Positions 23,201 to 34,271 of a stretch of 64,000 bases of DNA are shown piece by piece. Positions within the stretch are counted from its first letter, which is position 1, and each line of letters starts with the position of its first letter. The position numbers and the translations under genes are program-made. The notes under the pieces are model-generated. The model ran no database searches and was not told the origin of the DNA. It was given only the letters and a program-made list of their open reading frames with translations. Source of the DNA: Varroa destructor (lineage: Eukaryota; Arthropoda; Arachnida; Mesostigmata; Varroidae); assembly GCF_002443255.2 (NCBI RefSeq), contig NW_019211458.1, positions 31,333,319 to 31,397,318 on the forward strand, written 5' to 3'.

Positions 23201-24871
23201 CTGGCTGATGAGCGCGGCTTTAAATTAGGAACGACCTCAAAACATAAATTAAACAGCGTCAAACTAGAAAAGTATCCCCATAAGTGCAAAATATATTCTT
23301 TATTCTATTAGGGCCAGTAGGTATCAGAAGGACACACTACGGTCCTAGCGAGAAAACTAGACGCAGAATAGAGGAAGAGCACAGGAAAACGGAGTGGTAA
23401 ACAGTACTGTTGGGTCTAGTAAACATTTTAGCGGTATATTTGGTTTGAGATAGACATCGAGATTTCAGGGGAGAAACGGCGGTGCTGTGATAGGTCCGTC
23501 ATCGTCGGACACCTTTAAGCCTAAGTGCGGCTACCTTAAAAAGCCTATATTCGATGTTAGATCCGCTCTCGTCATCATTGACCGTTGACGATACAATTAC
23601 ACTATCTAGCTAAGGCTTTTTGATCACACACACGGATAACTAATCATTGCGATCCTTAGGCCAACTCGTCCTTCCTGATAATGTCTCGGCGATAAAGCAG
23701 CAAAAAAAGCCTCTCTTCTATTTTAAATAGTTGTTGAACTTATTGAACAAACTGCGCGAGGCAATAACCTAAGTGCCCCACCACTTTTTAAGAGGTATAT
23801 CACCCATCTACTTCGCATTAGATTTAATCGTATCCAAATATCTACTTGCCGGCAAGCGAGTTATGGGTTCACTAGGAAACACTTTCGACACCCTCGGTAC
23901 ACGGACGGACTAACGAATCGACCGACTCACTTGTCAATTATCGGTATTATTGAACAGGCAAAATGGCCAGGTATCGTTTGCAAGAAGGGATGTACGTAAA
24001 TAACCAGTGTAAACATCTACCGTTGCGATTTGACCAAAATTGTTTCTCTGTATAACTACCGCCATACCTAGGACCCACCTATTCCTTTCGTATAGACCGT
24101 AAGAAGCTATACATTGCGAAATCTATATATATATGTTCATTTACCTATCTAGCTAGGTTTCGGTTAGGCTAGGCTGAAAACACGGCATCTCATCATAAAC
24201 AAGGCGTGTGTGCTTGTGATCTCCAGCGACATTTTCATGTCACTTAGTATGTTTGAGCATTGCCGCTACCAATGGGTATGATTTTAGCATGAACGTTCGT
24301 AGTACCGCCGACATGTAACTGGCAGACGAAATCACGCCAAAATATGCCGCTAAAAATCAGGTCGTTTGTGTCATTGTGGTTACCGACTGACAATTCTGGT
24401 TTAATACACATTTGTCTCGTATACATTTGTATNNNNNNNNNNNNNNNNNNNNNNNNNNNNNNNNNNNNNNNNNNNNNNNNNNNNNNNNNNNNNNNNNNNN
24501 NNNNNNNNNNNNNNNNNNNNNNNNNNNNNNNNTATATATAAGTGGTGTATTTATCTGCGGAGGCTTGGTCTATCGTTTCACGTTTGTCCTGTTCTGTGGC
24601 TAAGTATGAATACACGCAATTGTAGGTGTGTTTATATGCTTTCCGTGGTATTCATGTCATAGTTCAGTTGAAATTGAAAGCTAGGTTAATTTTTTACGAT
24701 GAGATACTTACTCTTGCCTTTTTTGAAGTCGAGATCCGGGTCCCTTGTAAGGGCGCTATCTATCCCGTCGAGGCCCTGCGAGTCGTACAGAGAGTCCCTC
24801 GTACTCGTTGGCCTTAGGCAGAATGCCCCAAGCACGAGGAACGATAGGAATATCACAGTTGACAGATGCAT
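17214..24871 (-). CDS. Egfr: epidermal growth factor receptor (receptor tyrosine kinase)
   Basis: Single EGFR/ErbB-type receptor of the Ras/MAPK pathway. Exons: 24871-24712 (signal peptide), 22272-22148, 21838-21058, 20808-20685, 20526-17214. All introns are GT-AG and phases match (1,0,1,2); product 1500 residues. Order: signal peptide (1 to about 19), L1 domain, Cys-rich 1, L2, a long Cys-rich 2 (about 519-806, extended as in insect EGFR), one membrane helix (about 821-842), and a kinase (about 891-1150). The kinase has Gly loop GYGAFG 897-902, VAIK Lys 922, HRD 1014-1016 and DFG 1034-1036, all intact. The tail of about 350 residues carries YLQP (Tyr 1200), YLMP and YYND (about 1477-1480) and ends SETTV. 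For exon 4 the acceptor at 20809 is preferred over one at 20843, because the latter gives an immediate stop and the former restores the family sequence CRGTQ. Oddity: the catalytic loop reads HRDLALRN, not HRDLAARN. Confidence 0.95.
22531..22548. repeat. (AT)n microsatellite
   Basis: Nine AT units inside EGFR intron 1. Confidence 0.9.
24433..24532. other. assembly gap, 100 N
   Basis: Exactly 100 N, the usual placeholder for a gap of unknown size. It lies in EGFR intron 1 and is bordered on the right by TATATATA, so the missing piece is probably a TA-rich microsatellite or other simple repeat. It does not touch any coding exon. Confidence 0.97.
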
Positions 24872-24974
24872 TATGCTGCAGCTGTTCTATTATTGCGTGG
24901 CGTATTGCACGTAAAAGTCGGTAGGGGGTGCCCGACCGAATGCCAGCCAGGATCCACCCCTCCGCCGCTTCCAA

Positions 24975-24989
24975 GGCTATAATATAGCC
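24975..24989 (-). promoter_or_regulatory. TATA-like palindrome upstream of EGFR
   Basis: A 15-nt palindrome (arms GGCTATA/TATAGCC) about 105 nt upstream of the EGFR start codon. On the minus strand it reads as a TATA-like element and would put transcription start near 24955, leaving a 5' UTR of about 80 nt. This is inferred from position and sequence only. Confidence 0.25.
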
Positions 24990-25014
24990 CCACACCCTCC
25001 ACCAAATGGTAGGG

Positions 25015-25030
25015 TAGTAGTAGTAGTAGT
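25015..25030. repeat. (TAG)n microsatellite
   Basis: Five tandem TAG units and one base, 144 nt upstream of the EGFR start codon. Confidence 0.8.
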
Positions 25031-25049
25031 CAGTTTTTAAACGTTACGC

Positions 25050-25069
25050 CTGGCCACTAGGGTGGCCAG
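25050..25069. other. hairpin, 8-bp perfect arms
   Basis: Arms CTGGCCAC and GTGGCCAG around a 4-nt loop, about 180 nt upstream of the EGFR start. It could form a small stem in a 5' UTR or be a dyad binding site. Confidence 0.5.
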
Positions 25070-25616
25070 CTCGCCGTTCACGTCCGATGGGGACGCGTGT
25101 CGGTAGCCTCCATGAGGCCCTGAAATACCACCATCATACCAATTTAAAAGACGACGTTCTAGTTATCGTCACTGTATAATGGGATCTCACATGTCGATTA
25201 CAACAACTAATATTTATCACATGTTTACTATTCGTATCTACGAAACAAAACAGGGTGAACTATTGTAATAAGTAACGTGAGAACAAAAACAAATAACTAT
25301 GCCAATGTTAGCCTAATAGACCCGATTTTACCACATAACTTAACTAGCGATTCGTTTTCTCTCCCGTTACATATCGTTGTTTCTTCTATTATTACGTCCT
25401 CAGGACGCCACAAAGAACGACCCGACTATGACTGATTCTTACTTTGTAGCGGAAGACAAGAGGAAGGCGCCAGTCAAAACCATCATGTTAACTTACGCGC
25501 TATATATTTGTCAAGCAACAACCGGTAAGGGCTGAACAGTTCGAGGACTAGAAAGTCAGCTAGGCGTATAAACGGTAGGGTTGTAAATGGAAAAGCAGCT
25601 GTCATGGTAGGCACTG

Positions 25617-25630
25617 AAAAATGGCGGCGG
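25617..25630 (+). promoter_or_regulatory. YY1/Pho-like motif
   Basis: AAAATGGCGGCGGC matches the YY1/Pleiohomeotic consensus around ATGGCGGC. It lies about 750 nt upstream of EGFR, in a stretch that becomes richer in GC and CAG/CAA triplets. The motif match is seen; the role is inferred. Confidence 0.3.
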
Positions 25631-25875
25631 CGGCAGCAACAGCAACAACGATGACGACATTAACATAGGAGATATATCCCGTTTCGGCGACATGGAGAAC
25701 CACTCTTGACGATTTCAGCCAAGACAAACAGCTGAGAACTACCTATCTATGGACTCGTTTCCGTAACTGTCAAGCTAACGTCAACCGCGATAAAGATACG
25801 ACGTCGCGGAGACTGTCCTAATGCTAATTAGTAAGATTAAGCGTGCTAGAAGTTATGTCATAAGGATTTAAGGCA

Positions 25876-25893
25876 GTGACGTCACAACAGCTG
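25876..25893. promoter_or_regulatory. CRE palindrome with adjacent E-box
   Basis: GTGACGTCAC contains the full CREB/ATF palindrome TGACGTCA (25877-25884). Four bases on is CAGCTG, an E-box. About 1 kb upstream of EGFR, so a candidate proximal enhancer. Confidence 0.35.
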
Positions 25894-26100
25894 CAGCATC
25901 AGAACGAGCTCTAGGAGCATCCGGGGGTGCTAAGCGGCCTCATTGACCAAAAGACAGGAGTATGCGGCTAACTATACGACGTGAGACAAGCGCCATTAAT
26001 ACCACGACTTGTTCAAGCAACAGTTTATTCGACAATCAAACTCGGTAACAAAGGAAGGAAGTTGTCGATGTCTGCTTTTTTACTCACCGCGTTAGTCAGA

Positions 26101-29100
26101 CGCCGTGAAACCTTGGTCTGCCAAAGAGGGAAAGCGACTCGACAATGACAACAACATCATCGCAATAGCAAAGAAAGCCGCTCTAGCAGCAAATGTATCG
26201 CTACGTAGCGATACATTTGCTGCCAGCGCTTACGTTGCCCAAGTGGCCGTCGAGTCAAGTGAAAAGGAGATCGATCGAACAGGTACTCGCTAGCCTTTCT
26301 GCGACGACTTCACCGTCAACGAGCGCCAGCAAGCTTGCTAGCATGGTCCGCCGGTGCTTAGCTACAGCAGCACGCGGGTACGACTCGAGCGAGCAAGCGG
26401 CACTACGACAGAATTCGGCAGCCCCTTCTTTACCGTCATCATCGTGTTAAGCTGCTGCTTCCGAGGCGGTGAAGCAATTGGCAAAGGAACGATGGACAGA
26501 CCGACGGAAGGGCCAATCAACGTATGGGGAATCAGCAGCGATGCAGCGCCACAATTGAATGCGTTGCGCAGGCCGTAGGAGCCGGCCAACAGCAGACGGC
26601 AAAAAGAGCGGGCGAAAAAGTACGAGCGAGAAAAGGGAAAAAAGGTTCAAGAATCAAACGAGGATGAAGAACAAGAAACAACCAGCGAAGAAGCAAAGGA
26701 GACCTTCTTTTCGCCTGGCCGTGTGCTTGGCGCCAGTAAGCCATCGAAGGCAAAGGAAAAATATTAAGGATATGGACGAAAGGACAGACCCTTCTCTGTC
26801 CGAACGATATACGAACGCTTGATGGCACAGAAATCGTGACGAACGGACAATTCAACAACGAATCAAGTAACGACTTGCTGGCTGGCTAACTCACCACAGC
26901 CTAACTTGATGCTTGCTTGTAAACGAAAGCTCGGTGATAGCACGAGAAAAAGCGGTAACGGCCGTACGAGCAGAATATTAGGAAAGGAAAAGTCAGAAAA
27001 TGCAGAAAAGGTGCAGAGGCAATAACCGTTCAGCGGTGTCACAGTCGACGGTACCGCCACATGCAACAAAAGACACGAATGGCTGAAAGCCATAAAGAAA
27101 ACGAAGTGGTTGCTACAACGATGCTGCGGGGACGGACGCAAGGATGAGGTACAAGACTAGACTTCAGATTGATTAAAGAAGAGAACGTCAAAGGTCCTTG
27201 GAATATCTAATGAGCAGGTAATCCGATCAAACAAATCTCGAAAAAAAGGACGAGTCAATAAAAATGAAGGATCGCTGACACTGGCTCCGCAAAGTAACCT
27301 TTCTCGCTAGGTCGTCCTGTTAGCGTCCAAAGGACTAGGAAAATAATAGGGAAGTACGTGCGCACAGTGAGCGATCGCCAAATCACTTGATTGGCTCCTT
27401 CTGAAAACGCTGGATCCGGCTTCAGGAAAGATTGCTGTTGGCCAATACGGTACTGGCCTTAACCAAAACAACCACTCACTCTACACTGTGTTAGAACTAA
27501 AAAGCAGTAAAACAAAGTTTATAAAAGACATATTCAAATACAGAAATAATACAGCTAATTAACATAGGGAAAAAGGTCTGTGTACGGCAGTTCCAATTCC
27601 AGTGCCGGCCGCTTCTTCTCGTAAGCCGAATGGCTCTAGAAGAAGCTTGCCCCAAGCACAATTGTTTTTCATGACGAGATCAATACTCTTTTTTTTTTTT
27701 TACATACTCATCATAGTAGTCGTTCTCTCGTAGCATAGCATACCCCACTTGTGCTTCTCTCTCGTCGTTCTATTTGAGGCGACTGTGTCAGCGGTTGGAA
27801 TTTACCGTACCAAAATTCACACTTATTCCTGTGCTATAGTTTATTAACGGGGACTACATCACGATGAAACAAACTCAGTCGCATGCGAACAGCGACTAAG
27901 GTTTTGATCATCAAACGTTGATTGTATCTAAAAAGATGTACAGTTGCCTGGCTGTTGGCTAGTCCAGCCTAAACCGCACTGAAGAAAAGGAATGCAGTCA
28001 GGTCTTATTAGCAGATAGTAGCAGGACTTCATTCGAGCTCCACTTCTAGCAGACAAAGGAAGGCGGTGCGCGGTATTCGTCACCGGCGCCACAAGATCGC
28101 CGCGTTTAGACGTCGCTTCTGCGATGTTCGTACCTCGCGCGATATAGCAGCGGGCCCAGATGGCCTGTGACTAACGGTCGAGGAATATCACAAGAGAGAG
28201 CCGCCGCTCCAAGCTGTCTGATAGCAATAATAATAATAACGGCGACAATACCACTGGCACCATTGGCTCCAACACTACGGATGAAGCTACAAAACAATCG
28301 GATAGAAGGAAGGAAGATACTTCAGTGCGGACAATCGCGACCCGCTGGCGGCTCAGAAGCAAAACGTATGCATAAATGGACCTATGAATAGGTGAACATT
28401 CGTCGATCAATAGGCTACGCTTTCCGTATTCGTATTCGACAATCGGCAATCGCTCGTGAAAGAATTCTTTTGAAGATCGCATACGTATTGGTATTTAGTA
28501 AACAGTAAGGTAAAAACCTCGTTCGATCCGGATCGAAAGTCTGATGTCAGAGGCCAACGCAATATCCGTTCTCCACCAACAGACAAGCCTTGACTGGCGG
28601 ATGGAAATACCAATTCAGAACAGTAAGGAATGTTTTCAACGAACGAAGTAGCAAATCTTCTATTATAAATTAAACTGTGACGCGATCACTGACTGTCTAA
28701 CTCCAGCAGAAGCTTGGACTCTTTAAACTCGAATAGTTGTTTATTGGGGTAACAAATATCACGCAAACACAAGCGTACGAGCTTCTGCTTTTTCTGAGCG
28801 CAAGGTGCTGACATACTCAGACAGCATCAAGCTGCCGCATCGATGACTTCACTTACACCCAATATATTGTTAGTAAAACGCTGTGTTCAGAATCCAGCAG
28901 CGTCCTATTGCCCAAAAGATGAGGATACCCTGAAGAAGGACCGCGTGAATGTGTGGTACGGGCGAAGACGCCAAACTCTGTTTCATACGGAAGGAACTGA
29001 GTTGGAGTAGCACCTGCGGGCAATTAGTGTTCCACGAGCGAAACTTCCGAACCAGTGTGACCGTCGCGGCGACCCATTTTTTCGGCCTCTTGGCTTACCG

Positions 29101-29700
29101 GCGCCCAAACGAAAAGAGCCACATACCGTCACCGAGATGTCTACGTCTAGGAAAGTGGCTGTGAGTTAGAGTGCACAGCTGTAAAACTCTAATGCAACGA
29201 TACATGTGACCGTCAAGAAGTCCAGTTGGACGCCGACGCTGAGTTTTTAGGAATCAACTACTTTCAATTTCGAAGTCGTTCAGCAAACGTTTGGTTATGG
29301 ACCATGGGATCTCCATTCTTCTTCTTCTTACTCGAACAAATTCGAAGTAGTCAGTACTTTTCATTCGTTGATCATTCACACAGAAACATACATAATAGTA
29401 ATAATAGTAAACTCTTTGTTTACATAAATAAGATAAATTGTACAGGGGGCTCAGAGCGTTTCTGAGAGGCGTCACTTAAGTGAAAAATGCATTTTTACTG
29501 TCGTTTAATATTAATGTTACAGTGTGTCGTATCCACTCCCTGTAGCTGTGCTTCGAGTATTTGAGCAATTACAGTGAGTCTGGTAAACTGTTTTCGTTTT
29601 GTATCATCGATCTGATCCACTGGGTACTGATTCCACCGACAACGATTGTCCACCTCTGTTCTTTCCTCTGACATAACGATTAATGTCAAGTGTCATGGTA
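26101..29700. other. GC-richer non-coding block upstream of EGFR
   Basis: Noticeably richer in CG dinucleotides and CAG/GAA triplets than the 0-24 kb part. Open frames such as 26559-26822 (+, Lys/Arg-rich) and 28171-28482 (-) have biased composition but no domain. Could hold 5' UTR exons of EGFR or regulatory DNA; no splice chain could be established. Confidence 0.4.
26186..26223. repeat. 38-bp perfect palindrome
   Basis: Two 19-nt arms with no spacer, centred between 26204 and 26205 (core TACGTA). Beyond it, symmetry continues with two mismatches to about 26180-26229. Such a long perfect spacer-free palindrome is very unlikely by chance. Confidence 0.9.
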
Positions 29701-32700
29701 GCAAGGTTGTTCAGATCGGCCTTACTAAGCATGTCGAACAGAAAGGGAACAGGTTACCGAAAAAAGTCGAGAATTAAAATAGAGATAAGTACGTGACCGC
29801 AGATGATTCGTGGAAAATATAAAAAACCATCTGCCTTTACCATGATATCATGTTTATTGAGAATGGCACAAAAAAGGGTAAAAGAGTTCTATAATGATTC
29901 TATGCCGGAGATGTGCTTCTTCTAATATCTTAAAGCAGTAAAAAAAATAACAGCAATTCAAAAAAGCCATGTAGCAGACGAGCCTTAAGCCAATTCGCTG
30001 AATCACATCGTGCCAGGCCTGTTCGCCTAATACTGTTTTCTCAAGGAATGCAATCAAGGTATTATAAAATATTGCGGATAATCTTTGTTGCTCAGTTCCG
30101 AAGTCCAAGTTTACAGTAATAATAAAACATTTATCTGAATAAATTATATAGAAAAAAATTCATTTACATATGGCCTAGTTGCCAAGCTTAGTCCCGAGAT
30201 TCTGTTCCCGCAGTAAACACAGCACAATGGTTAGCGCTATATAGAGCTTAAGAAAGCAATGTCTTTGAAAGTAATAGTAATAGAAGAAAAACAGTCGCAG
30301 CTGATGGTGGGCAAATCCCTGGGCACTGGGTATATTGCCATAAGCGTTTACTGCTTGCGGTACAACATTGTTAAAGGGTCAAAGAATTTCTCGGTTATCG
30401 CTAGCGCTCCGTTTCGGTTTGAGCGCGTGAACTTCTATGATTGCGCGACTGCTTTTGTCGGTTGCGATGTTCAGTTTACGTTCGGGTTCTCCCGACCATA
30501 TGCCATTACCATGGCCGACTTGTCAGATCGCTGATTTAGCTACGCCGGTCATAAGGTTAACCCAATAAAAGATAATGAAGCCATGTCTAAACGTACGCGA
30601 ACTCTTGAGATGTAAATTAAAGGTCACTATACTGTAGACTAGGGTGTAGTAAACTCATTGTGGAAACAAAATCGTAAGCATTAACTTTACAGCTTAGGTT
30701 AGGATAAACACAATCGAATCACATGTTCCCGATATCGCCTTACTCTTCACCGGCTAAATGAACATGAAGTTACAGTTTAGTAACGTCGTTCGATAGGTGT
30801 CCTGAAGTTTTCGACGTGGCAGGTTTTTCGCTTACATACAGAATGGAAAAATAAAACAAAATTGTCGTAATAGTATTTCGCAAGATTGCTTTCATTATCG
30901 TAATATCAGTCTGGTCTGGCCGGGCTGCAAGCTTTGCCAGAACCGTTTCAGTTTTGATACATTCCTAAAAGACCTTAAAAAAATCACCCCTGTGTATCTG
31001 ATTCTAGCATCGCCGTCTGGCTCTACGGCCCCCGAAAGGCCTGCGCACCTGAACGCACCGGGGCATAGAAGAAGCTGAACCGTCGTCAGAGAAGCCAGCG
31101 TGCATAGTAGATCAAGTCTCTGGGCCTGTAGTAGGCAGAGCTGCGTTCAAGCCAGAGACCCCAGCGCTAGCATCGGTTAGATTCGGTTCATTCAAGTGAT
31201 ACGGAACAAGTTAAGCGCGTCGGATGCAAAATATGGTGGCGCCCATTACAAACTTAGGAGGACTTTAGGTGGCCAGTGTTATGAGAATATACGGGGCAGA
31301 TCCTTTCCGAACGAGATCACTATTAGACATTATGTAGGTGCAGGTGTTCCTGGATATGTACTCGTCAACGGGCTTCTGTCTTGGCCAATAACAACACCGC
31401 GCTGTTGCGGATTACGCAAGTCCAGCGGAAACAGCAACGACGCATTGTCACTCGGGAAATACTAATTAACATGCATGATCACAGAAAACTATATAGCGGC
31501 ACAACGCTTCCACGTCCACCCTGCCATATGCCCTTAGACCAGAAGAAAAGTGGCTGCGCGTAATGGTTGCGGAAATTAAAGGTCTAGGGGGCTAAACGCG
31601 CGGAACGTCTGTTCTCATTTCAATTAAGGAGGCGATCGGTTATAGAGAATGCCGTATGTGCAATCCTTAACGGGGGTGGCCTGAGCGAAGGCAAAACATT
31701 CACTTTGAGCGAACAGGGCGCCGCAGTGTTCATGGAACGATAGGGAAGTGCACCGGATGAGAGCATAAGTTTACTACACAAACGTGAAGCGGGTATCATC
31801 GCAGGCCTAAAAATTCGACATTTTAAAAATAACTAGATCGTGAACTGTTTTAGTCAGCATGTTGAAATACATAATAGAACTCAATTAGTGTATCTACTAG
31901 CAAATATAACAATAACGATAATGGTGTAATCTTATTATTACATGATGATAATAAATAACAAAGCAGTGATGCTGGACCAGGGGAATGAAACACTGGGACA
32001 CTGACGCCTTCTATCGGGGGATCTGAAGGATAGTTTCGATATTCTTTCGTTTTTCCGCATCATTGTGTCAGAGATCACATAAAGAGCATCGGGGGCACCA
32101 GCACAGCCGAAAGTCGCCCCAACCGCTGTTCATTCGATATATTTCATATTTGAATTGTCGCCCGAATGGTCAACGATGAAAGTAACGCGAAGTATCGAAC
32201 GCAAGTGGAGAATCGAACATTGTCCACTGCTGGCATACAGCAACGAGCCAGGGTTTGGCTGAGTTCAGGAAAGAGAAACGAAAGTTTTGCCTCTTCCAGC
32301 GACTGTAGTCGAAGCGACTTTGTTAAACGCTGAACTATTACTGCTACCCGTAGTGATATCTCATGGCGCATCGAGCGAAGCGGGGAAGAAATGTGGTACA
32401 AAAAGAGCGACAATGTCCATGGCGGGTACTGCCAGTAGAAATCAATCGTGCCCGAGCAGAGAACCGGTGATGACAAAGACCAGTTCATTCTCCCAGTAGC
32501 AGAACTATAGTCGACAATGCTGTTGACCGAAAGACAAATGACGCAATAATAGCCATTGTATCTCTCGAGTACCTGCGTTAACATTCGCTTCCATCGGGCG
32601 TCGCTCCTGTTCTGACATCTTTGACATCCTCCGAACATTTCCGTAATTCGACCACTGTCCGGTCAATCTTTAGGAAGCAGATCCCAGAATGACGCCGCCA

Positions 32701-34247
32701 TACCGAACGGAAGCGGCAGCAAAAGTGGACATATGACGATGCCAGCCATCGGTGTCCGTTTCCGGGCCTAGGGCCTTACGTATTCTTCGACTGAGTTTCC
32801 TCGGTAACCACAATTGCTCAATAGGCTGATCAGCTAAAATGGCAAGCAACGACAGAGGTGATTGCGATTAGTACTAATACAACTGCACACTGGAATTGCC
32901 ATAGCAATCCTCGTACCGTTTGGGATTCCTTTAGTATGACATCTTATTTTTTTGCGTGATAATTTTTTTGTTCCGTCTACTGTCATGTGAGGTGCTTTCA
33001 CCGTTTCCTCCTAACATTTCACAGCACGACGCCATGACAACGATGCTCGCATTGGATCTTTTTTCGTTTCGTAGGAGACGCAAGATGCTGTAGAGATATG
33101 CTCGACCAGATCGTATGGCAACTCGAACAGACCTGCTACCGTCTGCCAAATGCTCAAATCGGGCACGTATGCGTAAAGCAAAATCATACGCTTATGTTTA
33201 TGATTGTGCTTGCTTGCCGTCAGTAGAGTAGAATAGGAAAAATGGTTTTAGTTAGCTAGATGGGACAAGGACTTGCCTTTTAAACAAGTCGCAGTAAGGT
33301 TCTTCTACTCGTAAAAAGGAATAACAACAGAAAAATATACAAAAGACGCACATATTGTGTCTATCTTCACTGAATTACTGTTATGTTGAAATATCATGTC
33401 TAGGAAAATGCTTAATTTTATGTGTCCCGTAATGTACACTGTCTTGTGAAGTACTGTTAATAGTATAAGACGCATTCATATCTTCCTTTTGGTACTTCCC
33501 GACCGCTTAAAGAAAAATTCGTCTCCAATCGTATTGAACTACTCCTTGACGAGTTCGCAGAGAGGCGACTCGCAGAAATGTACCGTATCGTATCGTATGA
33601 TGAAGAATCGATCGTAAATATAAATCAAGTGCAAAGCTAGCAAAAGGTAAAGGGTCACTCCTTATCGTGTCGAGTACGACTATCAGCAGCTAAAGTCGTA
33701 TTCCTATTATTTTGTTGATTATTTGATCTTCCGCTAGCCTTCGCCTATAGTACTTTCCCCGGTTCATTTCAAACATTTGGCATTCGAGCTTAATTTATGT
33801 TTTGTACCGAAGTAAAGCCAAGAAAAAAAACAAACGGGAAAAAAAAAAGCCCACCAATAGGACAACTTCGCTAGAAGATGCTTTTTGCGAATAGGCTTAT
33901 TTTGCTACACTTGATTATGCTCTCCTTTATCGATGATTTTTTTCGATTTGCCGATGCCGCTTCCGTTGATTGCGAGTCTTCCGCTGCCTGGCACGGTACG
34001 TGCTCAGTGTCAGAGCAGCCTGTTTGCTCGATTTTTGCATGCGGCATTTTATTATAGAGGCCGTCATATCGCTTTGCCGGGTCAAAAGGTTCTGAGCCAA
34101 AAAGTAGAGAGCATCCGTACCAAGATAGGTACGAGACCATAGATATGGTTGTCAGGCCACCGTTAAGAAGTTTCACGACGATTGGACTCTAGTGGATGCA
34201 GCGTCGCTTCTACGACCCTTGATCAACAAGTAGAGTAGGATTCTAGT

Positions 34248-34271
34248 ATAGGATTGACAATAGGATTGACA
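34248..34271. repeat. 12-bp perfect tandem duplication
   Basis: Two adjacent copies of ATAGGATTGACA. Confidence 0.8.

Larger units (their letters stand above)
22273..24711 (-). other. EGFR intron 1 (2.4 kb)
   Basis: Joins the signal-peptide exon (donor A|GTAAGT at 24711) to the L1 exon (acceptor TTTTTAG ending at 22273). The phase-1 join gives KKGKICIGTSG, matching the family start of L1. The intron contains a TA microsatellite at 22531-22548, the N gap, and no other coding exon that I recognise. It is by far the longest intron in the window and could hold enhancers. Confidence 0.85.
24872..26100. other. EGFR upstream flank
   Basis: Non-coding. Holds the TATA-like palindrome, the hairpin, the YY1-like and CRE/E-box sites listed separately. 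No open frame with a recognisable product. Confidence 0.5.

Noticed and set aside
26559..26822. Lys/Arg-rich frame as a nuclear protein
   Set aside because: Composition follows local purine-rich DNA; no motif and the opposite strand is equally open.
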